Positions 50,647-59,815 of a DNA stretch of 64,000 nucleotides are shown here, in pieces. Positions within the stretch are counted from its first letter, which is position 1. Each line of letters opens with the position of its first letter. Source of the DNA: Thiobacillus sp. (GTDB lineage: Bacteria; Pseudomonadota; Gammaproteobacteria; Burkholderiales; Thiobacillaceae); NCBI GenBank assembly GCA_011391285.1, contig JAABQU010000111.1:62001-126000 (forward strand), given 5' to 3'. The position numbers were made by a program, and so were the translations under genes. The notes under the pieces are model-generated. The model was not told where the DNA came from. It was given only the letters and a program-made list of their open reading frames with translations, and ran no database searches.

Positions 50647-52455
50647 CTAGCCAGCGTTTTTGCTCAGCGTGCCGTCTGGCAGCGCGACGTGGCATTCGCG
50701 GAAAACGCGCGCTGTGCAGTTGCGGCAGATCTCGCTGTCCAGCCGCGGGTAGATCGCCTGAATGGCGTCGCCCTTGTGGCGGAAAATCTGGTCCTCTCCC
50801 ACGGTCTCGACCTGGCCGCTGCGGCGCAGCATTTCGCACAAATCCGGCTGCACCCCAACCAGATACAAGCCCCCGCCCAGCCTGCGCCGTCGCGTGGCTT
50901 CCTTGGCCAGCATCTCGGCGCCCGACAGATCGATGATGCCGATCGCGCGTGCGGTCAGCAGCAGGTGCTTTTTATCCGGGTCGGATTCGTCGACGTTGCG
51001 GAAATGCTTTTGCACGTGCTCGACTGCGCCGAAGAAGATCGAGCCCTCGACGCGCAGCATGGTCAATTGCGGGCAGCCGGGCGCGTCGTCGGAGCGCGGC
51101 ACGAACTTGCGGCGCGCGTTGTCGCGCTCGGCGGGATCTGGCACCAGTTCGCGGATCGAGGGTTGCGAGGTGCGGTACAGATAGAACAGCAGCGACACCA
51201 AAATGCCGAGAAAAATGCCCTTTTCCAGATCGACCAGGGTGCCGACGAAGGTGAGTGCGAACACGATGCGCTCGCGCTTGTGGCGCTTGATGATTTCGCC
51301 GATGTGATGGAAGTCGATCAGGCCCCACGCCACGATGAACAGGATCGCCGCCATCGATGGCACCGGCAGATAGGCTGCGAGCGGCGCGACCAGCAGCACG
51401 ATCACCAGCAGGAAAACCGCCGACATCGCCGCGGCGACCGGCGTCCTCGCGCCCGAAGCGTAGTTCACGCCGCTGCGGTTGAACGAGCCGCTGCCGGCAT
51501 ATCCGGAGAAGAAGCTGCCTGCGATGTTGGACAGGCCCTGGCCGACGAATTCCTGGTTGCTGTCGATGCGCTGGTCGGACTTGGCTGCGACCGAACGCGC
51601 GATCGCCACCGCCTCGGTCAGCGCAAGAATCGCGATGATGGTGGCGGGAAACAGGGTTTGCTGGATGGCGGTAAACGAGAAATCCGGCAGCGACAGCGGC
51701 GGGAAAGACGCCACCAGCGCACCGACGGTGCGGATGCCGGTTTCGTCGGCGCCGTATTGCAGGTTGAGGATCGCGGCCACCACGCCGCCCACCACCATGG
51801 CGACGATCATGTAGGGCAGTTTCTGCAGATAGCGTTTGGCGAGGATGCCTGCGACCAGGGTCACCGCGCCCACCGTCAACACCCACGGCTGGATGTCCGA
51901 GATGTGCGAGCCGAACTGGATCAGCACCTCGTGGAAGTGTGCGCCACGCGGCATGTCGAGGCCAAAAAAGTTCTTGATCTGGCTGGCGGCAATGAGAATG
52001 GCGGCGCCCGCCGTGAAGCCGATGATGACGGTGTGCGAGATGAAGTTGACCAGCATGCCCAGCCGCGCCAGTCCCATCGCCAGTTGGATCAGGCCGGTCA
52101 GCAGCGTGAGCGTGAGCACCAGGCCGATGAATTGCGGGCTGCCCGGTTCGGCCAGCGGGCTGATCGAAGCGAACACCACAATCGAGATGGCCGTCGTCGG
52201 CCCCGACACCAGATGCCAGCTCGATCCCCACAGCGCCGCCACGATGGCGGGAACCATCGCTGCATAGAGACCATATTCGGGGGGGAGTCCGGCGATGGTG
52301 GCAAACGCGACGGCCTGAGGCAACACGATCATTGCGCCGGTGAGCGCAGCGAGGCTGTCGGCCTTGAAGGTCTGCTGCGTGACGTTGGGCCACCAGCGCA
52401 AAAAAGGCAAAAGACGGTATAACCAGAGCGGGCAGGCCTTGAGCAGATCGATCAC
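50647..52455 (-). CDS. SulP family anion transporter with STAS domain
   Basis: 602 aa. Membrane domain of 10-14 helices with LPQAVAFATIAGLPPEYGLYAA, GSFNRSGVNYASGARTP, and TEAVAIARSVAAKSDQRIDSN, then a cytoplasmic STAS domain (about residues 430-540, LLTARAIGIIDLSGAEMLAKE). A C-terminal Cys-containing tail (SEICRNCTARVFREC) is extra. Sulfate, bicarbonate or another anion is possible. In an autotrophic sulfur oxidiser, sulfate export or bicarbonate uptake would both make sense; sequence does not decide. Confidence 0.93.
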   Translation of the reverse strand: MIDLLKACPLWLYRLLPFLRWWPNVTQQTFKADSLAALTGAMIVLPQAVAFATIAGLPPEYGLYAAMVPAIVAALWGSSWHLVSGPTTAISIVVFASISPLAEPGSPQFIGLVLTLTLLTGLIQLAMGLARLGMLVNFISHTVIIGFTAGAAILIAASQIKNFFGLDMPRGAHFHEVLIQFGSHISDIQPWVLTVGAVTLVAGILAKRYLQKLPYMIVAMVVGGVVAAILNLQYGADETGIRTVGALVASFPPLSLPDFSFTAIQQTLFPATIIAILALTEAVAIARSVAAKSDQRIDSNQEFVGQGLSNIAGSFFSGYAGSGSFNRSGVNYASGARTPVAAAMSAVFLLVIVLLVAPLAAYLPVPSMAAILFIVAWGLIDFHHIGEIIKRHKRERIVFALTFVGTLVDLEKGIFLGILVSLLFYLYRTSQPSIRELVPDPAERDNARRKFVPRSDDAPGCPQLTMLRVEGSIFFGAVEHVQKHFRNVDESDPDKKHLLLTARAIGIIDLSGAEMLAKEATRRRRLGGGLYLVGVQPDLCEMLRRSGQVETVGEDQIFRHKGDAIQAIYPRLDSEICRNCTARVFRECHVALPDGTLSKNAG

Positions 52456-52480
52456 GCAAACTCCAGAAGCATATTAACGA

Positions 52481-52490
52481 ATAGTACTAT
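52481..52490. promoter_or_regulatory. Short palindrome upstream of sulP
   Basis: ATAGTACTAT, a perfect 10-bp palindrome in the AT-rich gap between sulP (−) and the cytochrome pair (+). A TATAAT (52553-52558) farther right may be the -10 box for the cytochrome genes. Confidence 0.3.
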
Positions 52491-52620
52491 ATCTCATTGG
52501 TATAAAAGGATTTTTGGGTTTCAAGGCGTTCGTTAAAAGGCGTCCACGGTTTTATAATTGCGAGCAAATCCCGCAGCAGACGGGGTCCGAATGACAACAT
52601 AACCAGAGAGAGCGAGGAAG

Positions 52621-52956
52621 ATGAAATATACGACGTTGACGCTGTGCGCGTCCTTGCTGATGGCGTTGGCCGTGCCGGTCCAGGCAGCGGGCGATCCCAA
52701 GGCCGGAAAACTCAAAACCTCAATGTGTGCCGGCTGCCATGGCATCCCAGGCTGGCGCACCTCCTACCCTGCCGTTTACAGCGTTCCCTTGCTGGGCGGA
52801 CAGCATGCCGAGTACATCGTGGCGGCGCTCAAGGCCTACAAGAGCGGGGAACGCACTCATCCGAGCATGATGGGGATCGCGGGTAGCCTGTCCGAGCAGG
52901 ACATGGAAGATCTCGCAGCCTACTACGCATCGTCTTACACCGGCCCTGCCAACTAA
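52621..52956 (+). CDS. Small periplasmic cytochrome c (c553/c4-like)
   Basis: 111-aa class I monoheme cytochrome. Signal peptide ends near VPVQAA; heme site CAGCH at residues 36-40; Met of HPSMMGIAG is the likely sixth ligand; final helix MEDLAAYYASSY. Probably an electron shuttle to terminal oxidases. First of a tandem pair that looks like a gene duplication. Confidence 0.93.
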   Translation: MKYTTLTLCASLLMALAVPVQAAGDPKAGKLKTSMCAGCHGIPGWRTSYPAVYSVPLLGGQHAEYIVAALKAYKSGERTHPSMMGIAGSLSEQDMEDLAAYYASSYTGPAN

Positions 52957-52970
52957 CCGAGGACAACACC

Positions 52971-53294
52971 ATGAAAAAAACAATGTTTATCCTCGCAGCG
53001 GTCGCACTGGGCTTTTCTCTGCCGATTCATGCCAAGGGCAGCGCCGAAGCAGGCAAGGCCAAATCGACCACCTGTGCGGCATGTCATGGCGCGGATGGCG
53101 TGAGCTCAATCTCTTCCTTCCCCAAGTTGGCCGGACAGCAGCGCGATTATCTCTATCACGCGCTGAAGGACTACAAGTCGGGCAAGCGCAAAAACCCGCT
53201 CATGGCCGAACAGGTTAAAGCCCTGTCCGATGCCGACATGCTCGATCTGGCGATGTATTACTCGAAGCAGAAGGGGCTGACCCTGAAGTATTGA
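52971..53294 (+). CDS. Small periplasmic cytochrome c (tandem paralogue)
   Basis: 107 aa. Signal peptide ends near LPIHAKG; heme site CAACH (residues 35-39); Met of NPLMAEQV as ligand; C-terminal helix MLDLAMYYSKQ. It is 14 nt downstream of the first cytochrome with an AGGA-type ribosome-binding site, and similar in size and spacing of motifs (LAGQQRDYLYHALKDYKSG versus LGGQHAEYIVAALKAYKSG). Ends at a strong terminator. Confidence 0.93.
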   Translation: MKKTMFILAAVALGFSLPIHAKGSAEAGKAKSTTCAACHGADGVSSISSFPKLAGQQRDYLYHALKDYKSGKRKNPLMAEQVKALSDADMLDLAMYYSKQKGLTLKY

Positions 53295-53314
53295 ATTCAG
53301 GGTGCGGAAAGAGA

Positions 53315-53349
53315 ATGGGCGCGGCTGAAAAGGCCGCGCCCATTTTTTT
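53315..53349 (+). terminator. Strong intrinsic terminator after the cytochrome pair
   Basis: ATGGGCGCGGC (53315-53325), loop TGAAAAG, GCCGCGCCCAT (53333-53343), then six T. Confidence 0.92.
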
Positions 53350-53468
53350 GCTGGCCGGACCTTGGCTCCGACAGCGTCAGGGATCTCACCAAAGAGCAAA
53401 GGCCGAATTCGCAAGTGTAAGTAGATAGTAAAAAACTGCTCCCGTTGTGGCCACCCAAAACAGATAGC

Positions 53469-55406
53469 TCAGTCGGGCAGTCCCGCCTTGCGCAAATCCG
53501 CCTGGAAAGCATTGCTGAGTTCCGGATTTGAAATACCCCAGGTTCTTCCCAGTTGAGAGATGGTCGTCTCTGGACTTTGCATCTGCATTTGCTCGGCAAC
53601 CCATTCAGCATCCGCAGTCCGGCCGGCTCTTATGTAACTGACAGCGAGAAACAGTTTGATCGGCATGGCGCTTTCATTGCGCGCCTGGGCTTTTTCAAGC
53701 ACCTCTATCGCTTCCTTGTATCGCCCGAGCTGGTAATACGCCATGCCAAGATTGAAAGGGTAATCCCAGGTGTAATAAGGGTTGAGGCGCATGCCCTTGT
53801 TGATGAATTCGATGGCCTCCCTGGGTTTGCCCAGAGTGTTACTGATAAGTGCCAGCAAACCATAGCCATCTGCGTAATTTGGGGCAATGCTGATTGCCTT
53901 TTCCACCGCCCTTTCAGCATTTTCGTGCTCCTTGTGCACCATGTAGACATAACCCAGCGCCCAGTAGGTTTGGGGGATGCTGTCGCCAAGCGCAACGGCC
54001 TGCTTTGCCAGGGCCAACGCGCGATCCATGGTTTCAATGGGGGCATCGGTCCAGCCATTTCGAAAATCCAATGCCAGGGTTAAAGCCATCCCGCCATAAG
54101 CGCGTGCATAGGTGGGGTCAAGCTCGATGGCATGCTGGTAAGCAACCCGTGCCAGTTCATTTCCCTCTTTGGTCTGTTGCCTGTAATACTGCTGCCCCCG
54201 CAGAAATGCCTCGTATGCCGCGATATTGTTGGTGGCGGGACGCTCCATCTGCCCCTTTTCCGCAGCCGTGAGTGTTACGGCCAGCGCCTGCACAATCTTC
54301 TTCGTGACATCGTCCTGAAGCGCAAACACATCTGCGGTTTTTCGATCGTAGCGCTCTGCCCAGACCTGCTCGCCATTGCTTGCATCCACGAGTTCGGCCG
54401 TGATCCGCAGCTGATCACCCGATTTGCGCACGCTGCCATCCAGTATGTAACCCACCCCCAGCTCTTTCCCCACCTCCTGCGGCTTAGCCGTCCTCCCCTT
54501 GTAACTGGCCGATGTGTTCCATGAGATGACGGTCAGATTCGACAGGCGAGACAAGTCGGTAACGATATCCTCGGTGATGCCGTCGACAAAGTAGTCCTGC
54601 CCGGGATCGTCACTCCTGTTAATGAACGGCAGAACGATAATGGACGGAATAGCGGCTTGCTGCGCTGTCGCACCACTTTTCGCTGCATGCTCGCCGGATG
54701 GTGTGATGGAAAACCAGATGCCGAGGACAATCATCAAAGCCGCCATGCCGCCTGCAAGCATCAAGCCTCGACGGTGTGATACAAAAATGGAAGGCTGGTC
54801 AGGCCATTCCAGTGCTCGACCATCTGCTTGGGACTGAGGATCGGGATCAGGTTGGGGAATGGCCTCTCCAAGCCTGTTCTTCACAGCAAAGGCCCTTACC
54901 CGTTCATCGAATCCCTTCAGTTCCAACTCGCCCATATCCTCGTAGTCGAACGGCAGCCGCTTGGGCACCGTATCATGGGCCGCGCCTTGGATCACGACAC
55001 CTCCAGGTTCAGCGAGTTGTTCCAGGCGCTGTGCTAACACCACGCCATCGCCAGTCACTGTGCTGTCGGCCACTATGACTTCACCCATGGCGATGCCGAC
55101 TCGAAGCACTGGGCGCACGTCGTCAGTTAGGTCACTGAGGTATGCAGCATTGGCTTGCTGAAACGCCAGAGATGCAGTCACTGCATCCGATGCCATATGG
55201 AATTCGGCAACCAGCGCATCCCCGCGAATCTCATGGGCTACGCCGTTGTAAAGTGTGATCGTGTCAGTGAATCTTTGGAAAGTGTCTCTGATCCGCTCAT
55301 GAGCGAGCGTCTCGTTTAAATGGACGAGATGCGTTGAACTGACAACATCAGCGTGCATGATTACAGCAAGCTTTCGCGACAGCCTATTGCTCACTCGAGA
55401 CTCCAT
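53469..55406 (-). CDS. Class III cyclase-homology / TolB-like / TPR membrane protein
   Basis: 645 aa. Order: cyclase homology domain (residues 10-175) with metal Asp20 (MHADVVSST) and Asp63 (RGDALVAEF); transmembrane helix 214-234; TolB-like N-terminal domain (IPSIIVLPFINRSDDPGQD, 253-271; about 250-380); then TPR repeats to the C-terminus. The Asn that stabilises the transition state should be in the G..VNxAxR motif, but here it reads GDGVVLAQR: Val123 replaces it, with Arg127 kept. Catalysis is doubtful. The gene looks less GC-rich than its neighbours. This layout is known in rhizobia and other proteobacteria as a cyclase-like signalling family; the TPR side is periplasmic. Confidence 0.88.
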   Translation of the reverse strand: MESRVSNRLSRKLAVIMHADVVSSTHLVHLNETLAHERIRDTFQRFTDTITLYNGVAHEIRGDALVAEFHMASDAVTASLAFQQANAAYLSDLTDDVRPVLRVGIAMGEVIVADSTVTGDGVVLAQRLEQLAEPGGVVIQGAAHDTVPKRLPFDYEDMGELELKGFDERVRAFAVKNRLGEAIPQPDPDPQSQADGRALEWPDQPSIFVSHRRGLMLAGGMAALMIVLGIWFSITPSGEHAAKSGATAQQAAIPSIIVLPFINRSDDPGQDYFVDGITEDIVTDLSRLSNLTVISWNTSASYKGRTAKPQEVGKELGVGYILDGSVRKSGDQLRITAELVDASNGEQVWAERYDRKTADVFALQDDVTKKIVQALAVTLTAAEKGQMERPATNNIAAYEAFLRGQQYYRQQTKEGNELARVAYQHAIELDPTYARAYGGMALTLALDFRNGWTDAPIETMDRALALAKQAVALGDSIPQTYWALGYVYMVHKEHENAERAVEKAISIAPNYADGYGLLALISNTLGKPREAIEFINKGMRLNPYYTWDYPFNLGMAYYQLGRYKEAIEVLEKAQARNESAMPIKLFLAVSYIRAGRTADAEWVAEQMQMQSPETTISQLGRTWGISNPELSNAFQADLRKAGLPD

Positions 55407-55627
55407 CGTCCGACTTCGTAGCCTAATTGTTTACATTAGCAAATTGATAGACGACCACATGCGATCGAATGAGAGCATTTGAAAAAGGCTCTGGCAAACC
55501 CGATACGTTTATAAGAGGTAAGTCATGGATTCGTGCATGACCGCTGTTGGCCGAACCCGGCCTGTTTCGTTTGCCCAATCCCCACACCCCACTCAGATTC
55601 TTGCTGATCCAGTCCGCGAAGAGTGGC

Positions 55628-56551
55628 TCATAGCTCCGCCAATGTCTTGATGTGCGCCGCCACGCTGCGTCCCAGGGCGCTGAGGTCGTAGCCGCCTTCG
55701 AGCACCGAGACGATGCGGGCTTCGGCGTGGCGTGCGGCCACGCCCATGACCTGCTCGGTGATCCAGACGTAGTCCGCTTCGACCAGGCCGAACTGCGCCA
55801 TGTCGTCTTCGCGATGGCCGTCAAAGCCGGCGGAGAAAAACAGCATCTGCGGGCGGTGGGCTTCCAGGCGCGGCATGATCTGTGCGGTGAACGCCTCGCG
55901 GTAGGCGGGGCCGGTGGTGCCTGCGGGCAGCGGCACGTTGACGATGTGTTCGCTGACGGTGTCTGCGCCGCAATGGGGGTAGAAGGGATGCTGGAAGGTG
56001 GAGCAGAGCATCACGCGCGGATCGTCGGTGAAGATGTCTTCGGTGCCGTTGCCGTGGTGGACGTCGAAATCGACGATGGCGACCCGTTCGAGGCCGTGCG
56101 CTTCAAGGGCGTGCGCGGCGGCGACGGCGACGTTATTGAAGAAGCAGAAGCCCATGGCCTGGTCGCGGGTGGCGTGGTGGCCGGGCGGACGACAGGCGAC
56201 GAAGGCGTTGTTCACGTCACCGCGCATCACCCGATCGACCGCCATGATGGCGCCGCCCGCGGCATGCAGGGCGGCGTCCAGGGTATGCGGGTTCATCGTG
56301 GTGTCGGGGTCGAGCGCGTGGAAGCCTTCGCTGGGGGAAGCGGCTTCGAGGGTGTCGATGTAGGCAGCGTCGTGCACCCGCAGCAGCTGGCTGCGATCCG
56401 CCCGGATGGCATCGAGATGGGTCAGGAAATCGAACAGATGGGCGGCGTGCAGCCGGTCGTCGATGGCGCGCAGCCGCTCGGGACTTTCCGGATGCCAGCT
56501 TCCCATGTTGTGCAGCAGATAGCTGGGGTGGGTGATGTAGGCGGTATGCAT
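55628..56551 (-). CDS. Histone deacetylase family protein (AcuC/HDAC-like)
   Basis: 307-aa arginase/deacetylase-fold enzyme. Zn ligands in IVDFDVHHGNGT (Asp, His) and AGFDGHREDD (Asp); ACRPPGHHATRDQAMGFC holds the catalytic His pair. Related enzymes deacetylate acetyl-lysine proteins (AcuC on acetyl-CoA synthetase) or acetylpolyamines. It is divergent from a Pat-type acetyltransferase gene, which favours protein deacetylation. ATG 56551 begins MHTAYITHPSYLLHNMG; the longer upstream frame has no homology. Confidence 0.92.
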   Translation of the reverse strand: MHTAYITHPSYLLHNMGSWHPESPERLRAIDDRLHAAHLFDFLTHLDAIRADRSQLLRVHDAAYIDTLEAASPSEGFHALDPDTTMNPHTLDAALHAAGGAIMAVDRVMRGDVNNAFVACRPPGHHATRDQAMGFCFFNNVAVAAAHALEAHGLERVAIVDFDVHHGNGTEDIFTDDPRVMLCSTFQHPFYPHCGADTVSEHIVNVPLPAGTTGPAYREAFTAQIMPRLEAHRPQMLFFSAGFDGHREDDMAQFGLVEADYVWITEQVMGVAARHAEARIVSVLEGGYDLSALGRSVAAHIKTLAEL

Positions 56552-56675
56552 GGCGCGCGAATGCAGGAAAATAAGCAAACTATACGCCCGGCGCGATGGC
56601 GCGGTAACAGGGGATGGCCTAGCATAGGCTGTCCCTGATCCAAACGATTTTTCCTCCCCCGTTTCCAAGCAAACC

Positions 56676-59354
56676 ATGCCCCAACACTATCTGCACCCCC
56701 TGTTCAATGCCCGTTCGGTCGCGGTCTTCGGCGCCAGCGAGCGTGAGGATTCGGTCGCCGGCACCCTGTTCCGCAACCTGCGCCATGCCGGCTACAAGGG
56801 CGAGGTCTACCCGGTCAATCCCAAGCACGAGACGGTGTTCGGCGTGCGCTGCTACGCGTCGGCCAGCGAGCTGCCGGCCGTCCCGGAACTGGCGCTGATT
56901 GCCACGCCGGCGCCCACGGTGGCGGCGATCATGGAGACGTGCGGACTGCACGGCATCCGCCATGCCATCGTGTTGTCTGCCGGCTTTCGCGAGGTGGGCG
57001 AGAAGGGTGTGGCGCTGGAGGACGGCGTGAAGGCGGCGGCCAAAAAACACGGCATCCGTTTCATCGGTCCCAACTGCCTCGGCATCCAGCGGCCGTCCAT
57101 CGGACTGAACGCCACCTTCAGCCAGGGCGCGACCCTGTCCGGCGATCTCGCGCTGGTGTCGCAGTCCGGCGCAATCTGCACCGCCATGATGGACTGGGCG
57201 GAGACCAACGGCATCGGCTTCTCCAGCGTGATCTCCACCGGTGCGTCCGCCGACCTGGATTTCGGCGAGATCCTCGATTACCTCGCCTTCGACACCCAGA
57301 CCAAGGGCGTCCTGCTGTACATCGAGGGCATTCGCGACGCGCGCCGTTTCATGAGCGCATTGCGTGCGATCTCCCGCTTCAAGCCCGTCGTCATGGTCAA
57401 GGTGGGGCGCCACGAGGCCGGGTCGAAAGCGGTGCAGTCACACACCGGCGCGCTGGTCGGCTCGGACGCGGTGTTCGACGCGCTGGTGCGGCGCGCCGGC
57501 GTGGTGCGGGTCAACACCATCCTGCAGCTGTTCGCCTCGGCACGGGCGCTGTCCACCCATATCCGGCCCACCGGCAACCGGTTGGCCATCGTCACCAATG
57601 GCGGTGGCCCCGGCGTCATGGCCACCGACCTCGCCATCGACATGGGGGTCCGCATGGCCGAGTTGTCGCCGGCGACACTCACAAGGCTCAACGCCGTGCT
57701 GCCTTCCAACTGGTCACACGGCAACCCGCTCGACATCATCGGCGACGCCACCGCCGAGCGGTATCGCGCGGCGGTGGATGCCTGCCTCGCCGACGACAAC
57801 GTCGATGGCGTGCTGGCGATGCTGACGCCGCAGATGATGACGCGGCCTGCCGAGGCGGCCGAGGCCGTGATCGAGGTGGCGAAGACCTCGAGCAAGCCGG
57901 TGCTGACCTGCTGGATGGGCGAGGCCCAGGTACACGAGGGCCGACGCCTATTCAAGCAGGCCGGGATTCCCTACTTCACTACTCCGGAGCCGGCGGTCGA
58001 GGTGTTCTCCTTCCTGTCGGCCTTCTATGAAAACCAGCGTCTGCTGATGCAGACGCCGGGCCCGCTGTCGCAGCAGGCCGAGCCGGATGTCGAAGGCGCG
58101 CGCCTGATCATCGAGAGCGCGCTCGCGCACGGTCGCCACCTGCTGAACGAGGTGGAATCGAAGGCGCTGCTGGCGGCATTCCACATCCCGATCGCCCAGA
58201 CCCTGATCGCGCGCGATCCGATGGAAGCGATGCTGATGGCGCAGCAGATGGGCTTTCCGGTGGCGATGAAAATCAATTCGCCGGACATCACCCACAAGTC
58301 CGATGTCAATGGTGTGCGCCTGGGCTTGTCGAGCGGGCAGGCAGTGCGATCCGCCTTCGGCGAGATGCTGGCCGATGTGAAGCGCCTGCGGCCCGACGCC
58401 AGGCTCGAAGGCATCGTCATCGAGCCCATGGCGGCCCGCCCGCATGCGCGCGAGGTGTTGCTGGGCATGACCTCTGACCCGGTACTGGGGCCGGTGATCG
58501 TATTCGGCGCCGGTGGCGTCGATGTCGAAGCCTTCAAGGACCGTGCGGTGACCCTGCCGCCGCTCAACCGCTATCTGGCACGCGACCTGATCCAGCGTAC
58601 CCGCGTTGCGACCCTGCTGGGACCGTTCCGCAACCGCCCGCCGGTCGACATGGACGCGCTGGAGAACGTGCTGCTGCGCCTGTCGGAAATGGTCTGCGAA
58701 CTGCCCTGGCTGGAAGAGCTGGACATCAACCCGCTGTTGGTGGACGAGCACGGCGCGCTGGCGCTGGATGCGCGCATCGTCATCGCGCCGCGCGTGCCGA
58801 TGGCCGACCGCTACGGCCACATGGCGATCCACCCCTATCCGGCGCATCTGGTGACGCACTGGCAATTGCCGAGCGGCAACGACGTCGTCATCCGCCCGAT
58901 CCGCCCCGAGGACGCCGAACTGACCCAGGGCTTCGTGAAGAGCCTGTCCGAGGAGTCCAAATATTTCCGCTTCATGGATTCGGTGAGCGAACTGTCCCCG
59001 GTTGCCCTGGCACGCCTGACCCAGATCGACTACACGCGTGAAATGGCGCTGCTGGCGCTGACCGAGATCGACGGACGCGAAGTGGAACTAGGCGTGGCGC
59101 GCTATGCCATCAATCCGGACGGCGAGTCCTGCGAATTCGCCCTGGTGGTCAACGACCAGTGGCAGAAGCAGGGCATCGGCCACAAGCTGATGGATGTGCT
59201 GATGGACGTGGCACGCGGCAAGGGCATGAAGGTGATGGACGGCGAAGTCCTGAAAACCAACCGCCCGATGCTGAAGCTGGTCGAAGCCCTGGGATTCCGC
59301 ATCGAGCCGCACCCGGAGGACGATACGGTGCGCAGGATTTCGCGCGAGCTTTAA
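56676..59354 (+). CDS. Pat/YfiQ-type protein lysine acetyltransferase (ACD-GNAT fusion)
   Basis: 892 aa. Domains: CoA-binding (1-130, VAVFGASEREDSVAG), succinyl-CoA ligase-like (about 150-460), ATP-grasp (about 490-700), and C-terminal GNAT acetyltransferase (about 730-892, with QGIGHKLMDVLMDVA). The ADP-forming synthetase phospho-His is present (His256 in SHTGALVGSD). In the family (Salmonella Pat, E. coli PatZ) the NDP-synthetase part is inactive and the GNAT part acetylates Acs and other enzymes. It is divergent from the deacetylase; a 124-bp gap separates their starts. Confidence 0.94.
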   Translation: MPQHYLHPLFNARSVAVFGASEREDSVAGTLFRNLRHAGYKGEVYPVNPKHETVFGVRCYASASELPAVPELALIATPAPTVAAIMETCGLHGIRHAIVLSAGFREVGEKGVALEDGVKAAAKKHGIRFIGPNCLGIQRPSIGLNATFSQGATLSGDLALVSQSGAICTAMMDWAETNGIGFSSVISTGASADLDFGEILDYLAFDTQTKGVLLYIEGIRDARRFMSALRAISRFKPVVMVKVGRHEAGSKAVQSHTGALVGSDAVFDALVRRAGVVRVNTILQLFASARALSTHIRPTGNRLAIVTNGGGPGVMATDLAIDMGVRMAELSPATLTRLNAVLPSNWSHGNPLDIIGDATAERYRAAVDACLADDNVDGVLAMLTPQMMTRPAEAAEAVIEVAKTSSKPVLTCWMGEAQVHEGRRLFKQAGIPYFTTPEPAVEVFSFLSAFYENQRLLMQTPGPLSQQAEPDVEGARLIIESALAHGRHLLNEVESKALLAAFHIPIAQTLIARDPMEAMLMAQQMGFPVAMKINSPDITHKSDVNGVRLGLSSGQAVRSAFGEMLADVKRLRPDARLEGIVIEPMAARPHAREVLLGMTSDPVLGPVIVFGAGGVDVEAFKDRAVTLPPLNRYLARDLIQRTRVATLLGPFRNRPPVDMDALENVLLRLSEMVCELPWLEELDINPLLVDEHGALALDARIVIAPRVPMADRYGHMAIHPYPAHLVTHWQLPSGNDVVIRPIRPEDAELTQGFVKSLSEESKYFRFMDSVSELSPVALARLTQIDYTREMALLALTEIDGREVELGVARYAINPDGESCEFALVVNDQWQKQGIGHKLMDVLMDVARGKGMKVMDGEVLKTNRPMLKLVEALGFRIEPHPEDDTVRRISREL

Positions 59355-59361
59355 CGGCGCG

Positions 59362-59799
59362 TTATTCGCCTGCGCCCATCTTCCGGTCGACGCAGGCGAG
59401 ATAGGCCGCTGCGTCGTATGGCGTGCCGCTGCGCTGCGACTGCCAGATCATTTCGGCCAGGCAGTCCATGATGTGGTGCTCCGCCTGCATGACGTCGCCG
59501 CAGTGCTCGACCATCTTGCGGTAGCGCTCGCGCAGGCCGGCCGGCTGGTCGATCGAGCGCTGCTCGGCAATCGCCAGGTGCATCGACAGGTGCATGAACG
59601 GGTTGGTCTCGCCGAGCTCGGGCGGGTAATCGCGCACGCGGTAGCGGTCCGGATCGTCCAGCATCGGGTGGTACTCGGGATGCGCGAGGATCGTTTCCAG
59701 CGCGGGCACTTCCGCGCCCGCAAGCGGCTGCTGGCTGCGGTACTTGGCCCAGGTGTCGAAAAAGAACTGGCGGACCTGGTCGCGGCTGGGGTTGAACAT
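59362..59799 (-). CDS. DUF1841 family protein
   Basis: 145 aa, no membrane segment. MFNPSRDQVRQFFFDTWAKY opens this betaproteobacterial family, and HLSMHLAIAEQRSIDQP and AEHHIMDCLAEMIWQAQ-like (here AEMIWQSQRSG) segments are conserved, with several His that could bind a metal. Function unknown. It follows nth by 16 nt and is cotranscribed with the Rnf operon. A longer upstream frame lies inside nth and was rejected. Confidence 0.88.
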   Translation of the reverse strand: MFNPSRDQVRQFFFDTWAKYRSQQPLAGAEVPALETILAHPEYHPMLDDPDRYRVRDYPPELGETNPFMHLSMHLAIAEQRSIDQPAGLRERYRKMVEHCGDVMQAEHHIMDCLAEMIWQSQRSGTPYDAAAYLACVDRKMGAGE

Positions 59800-59815
59800 G
59801 GATCGGTTTGGGCTG

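Noticed and set aside
55407..55627. Small gene in the cyclase/deacetylase gap
   Set aside because: Only short frames without ribosome-binding sites; nothing supportable in these 221 bp.
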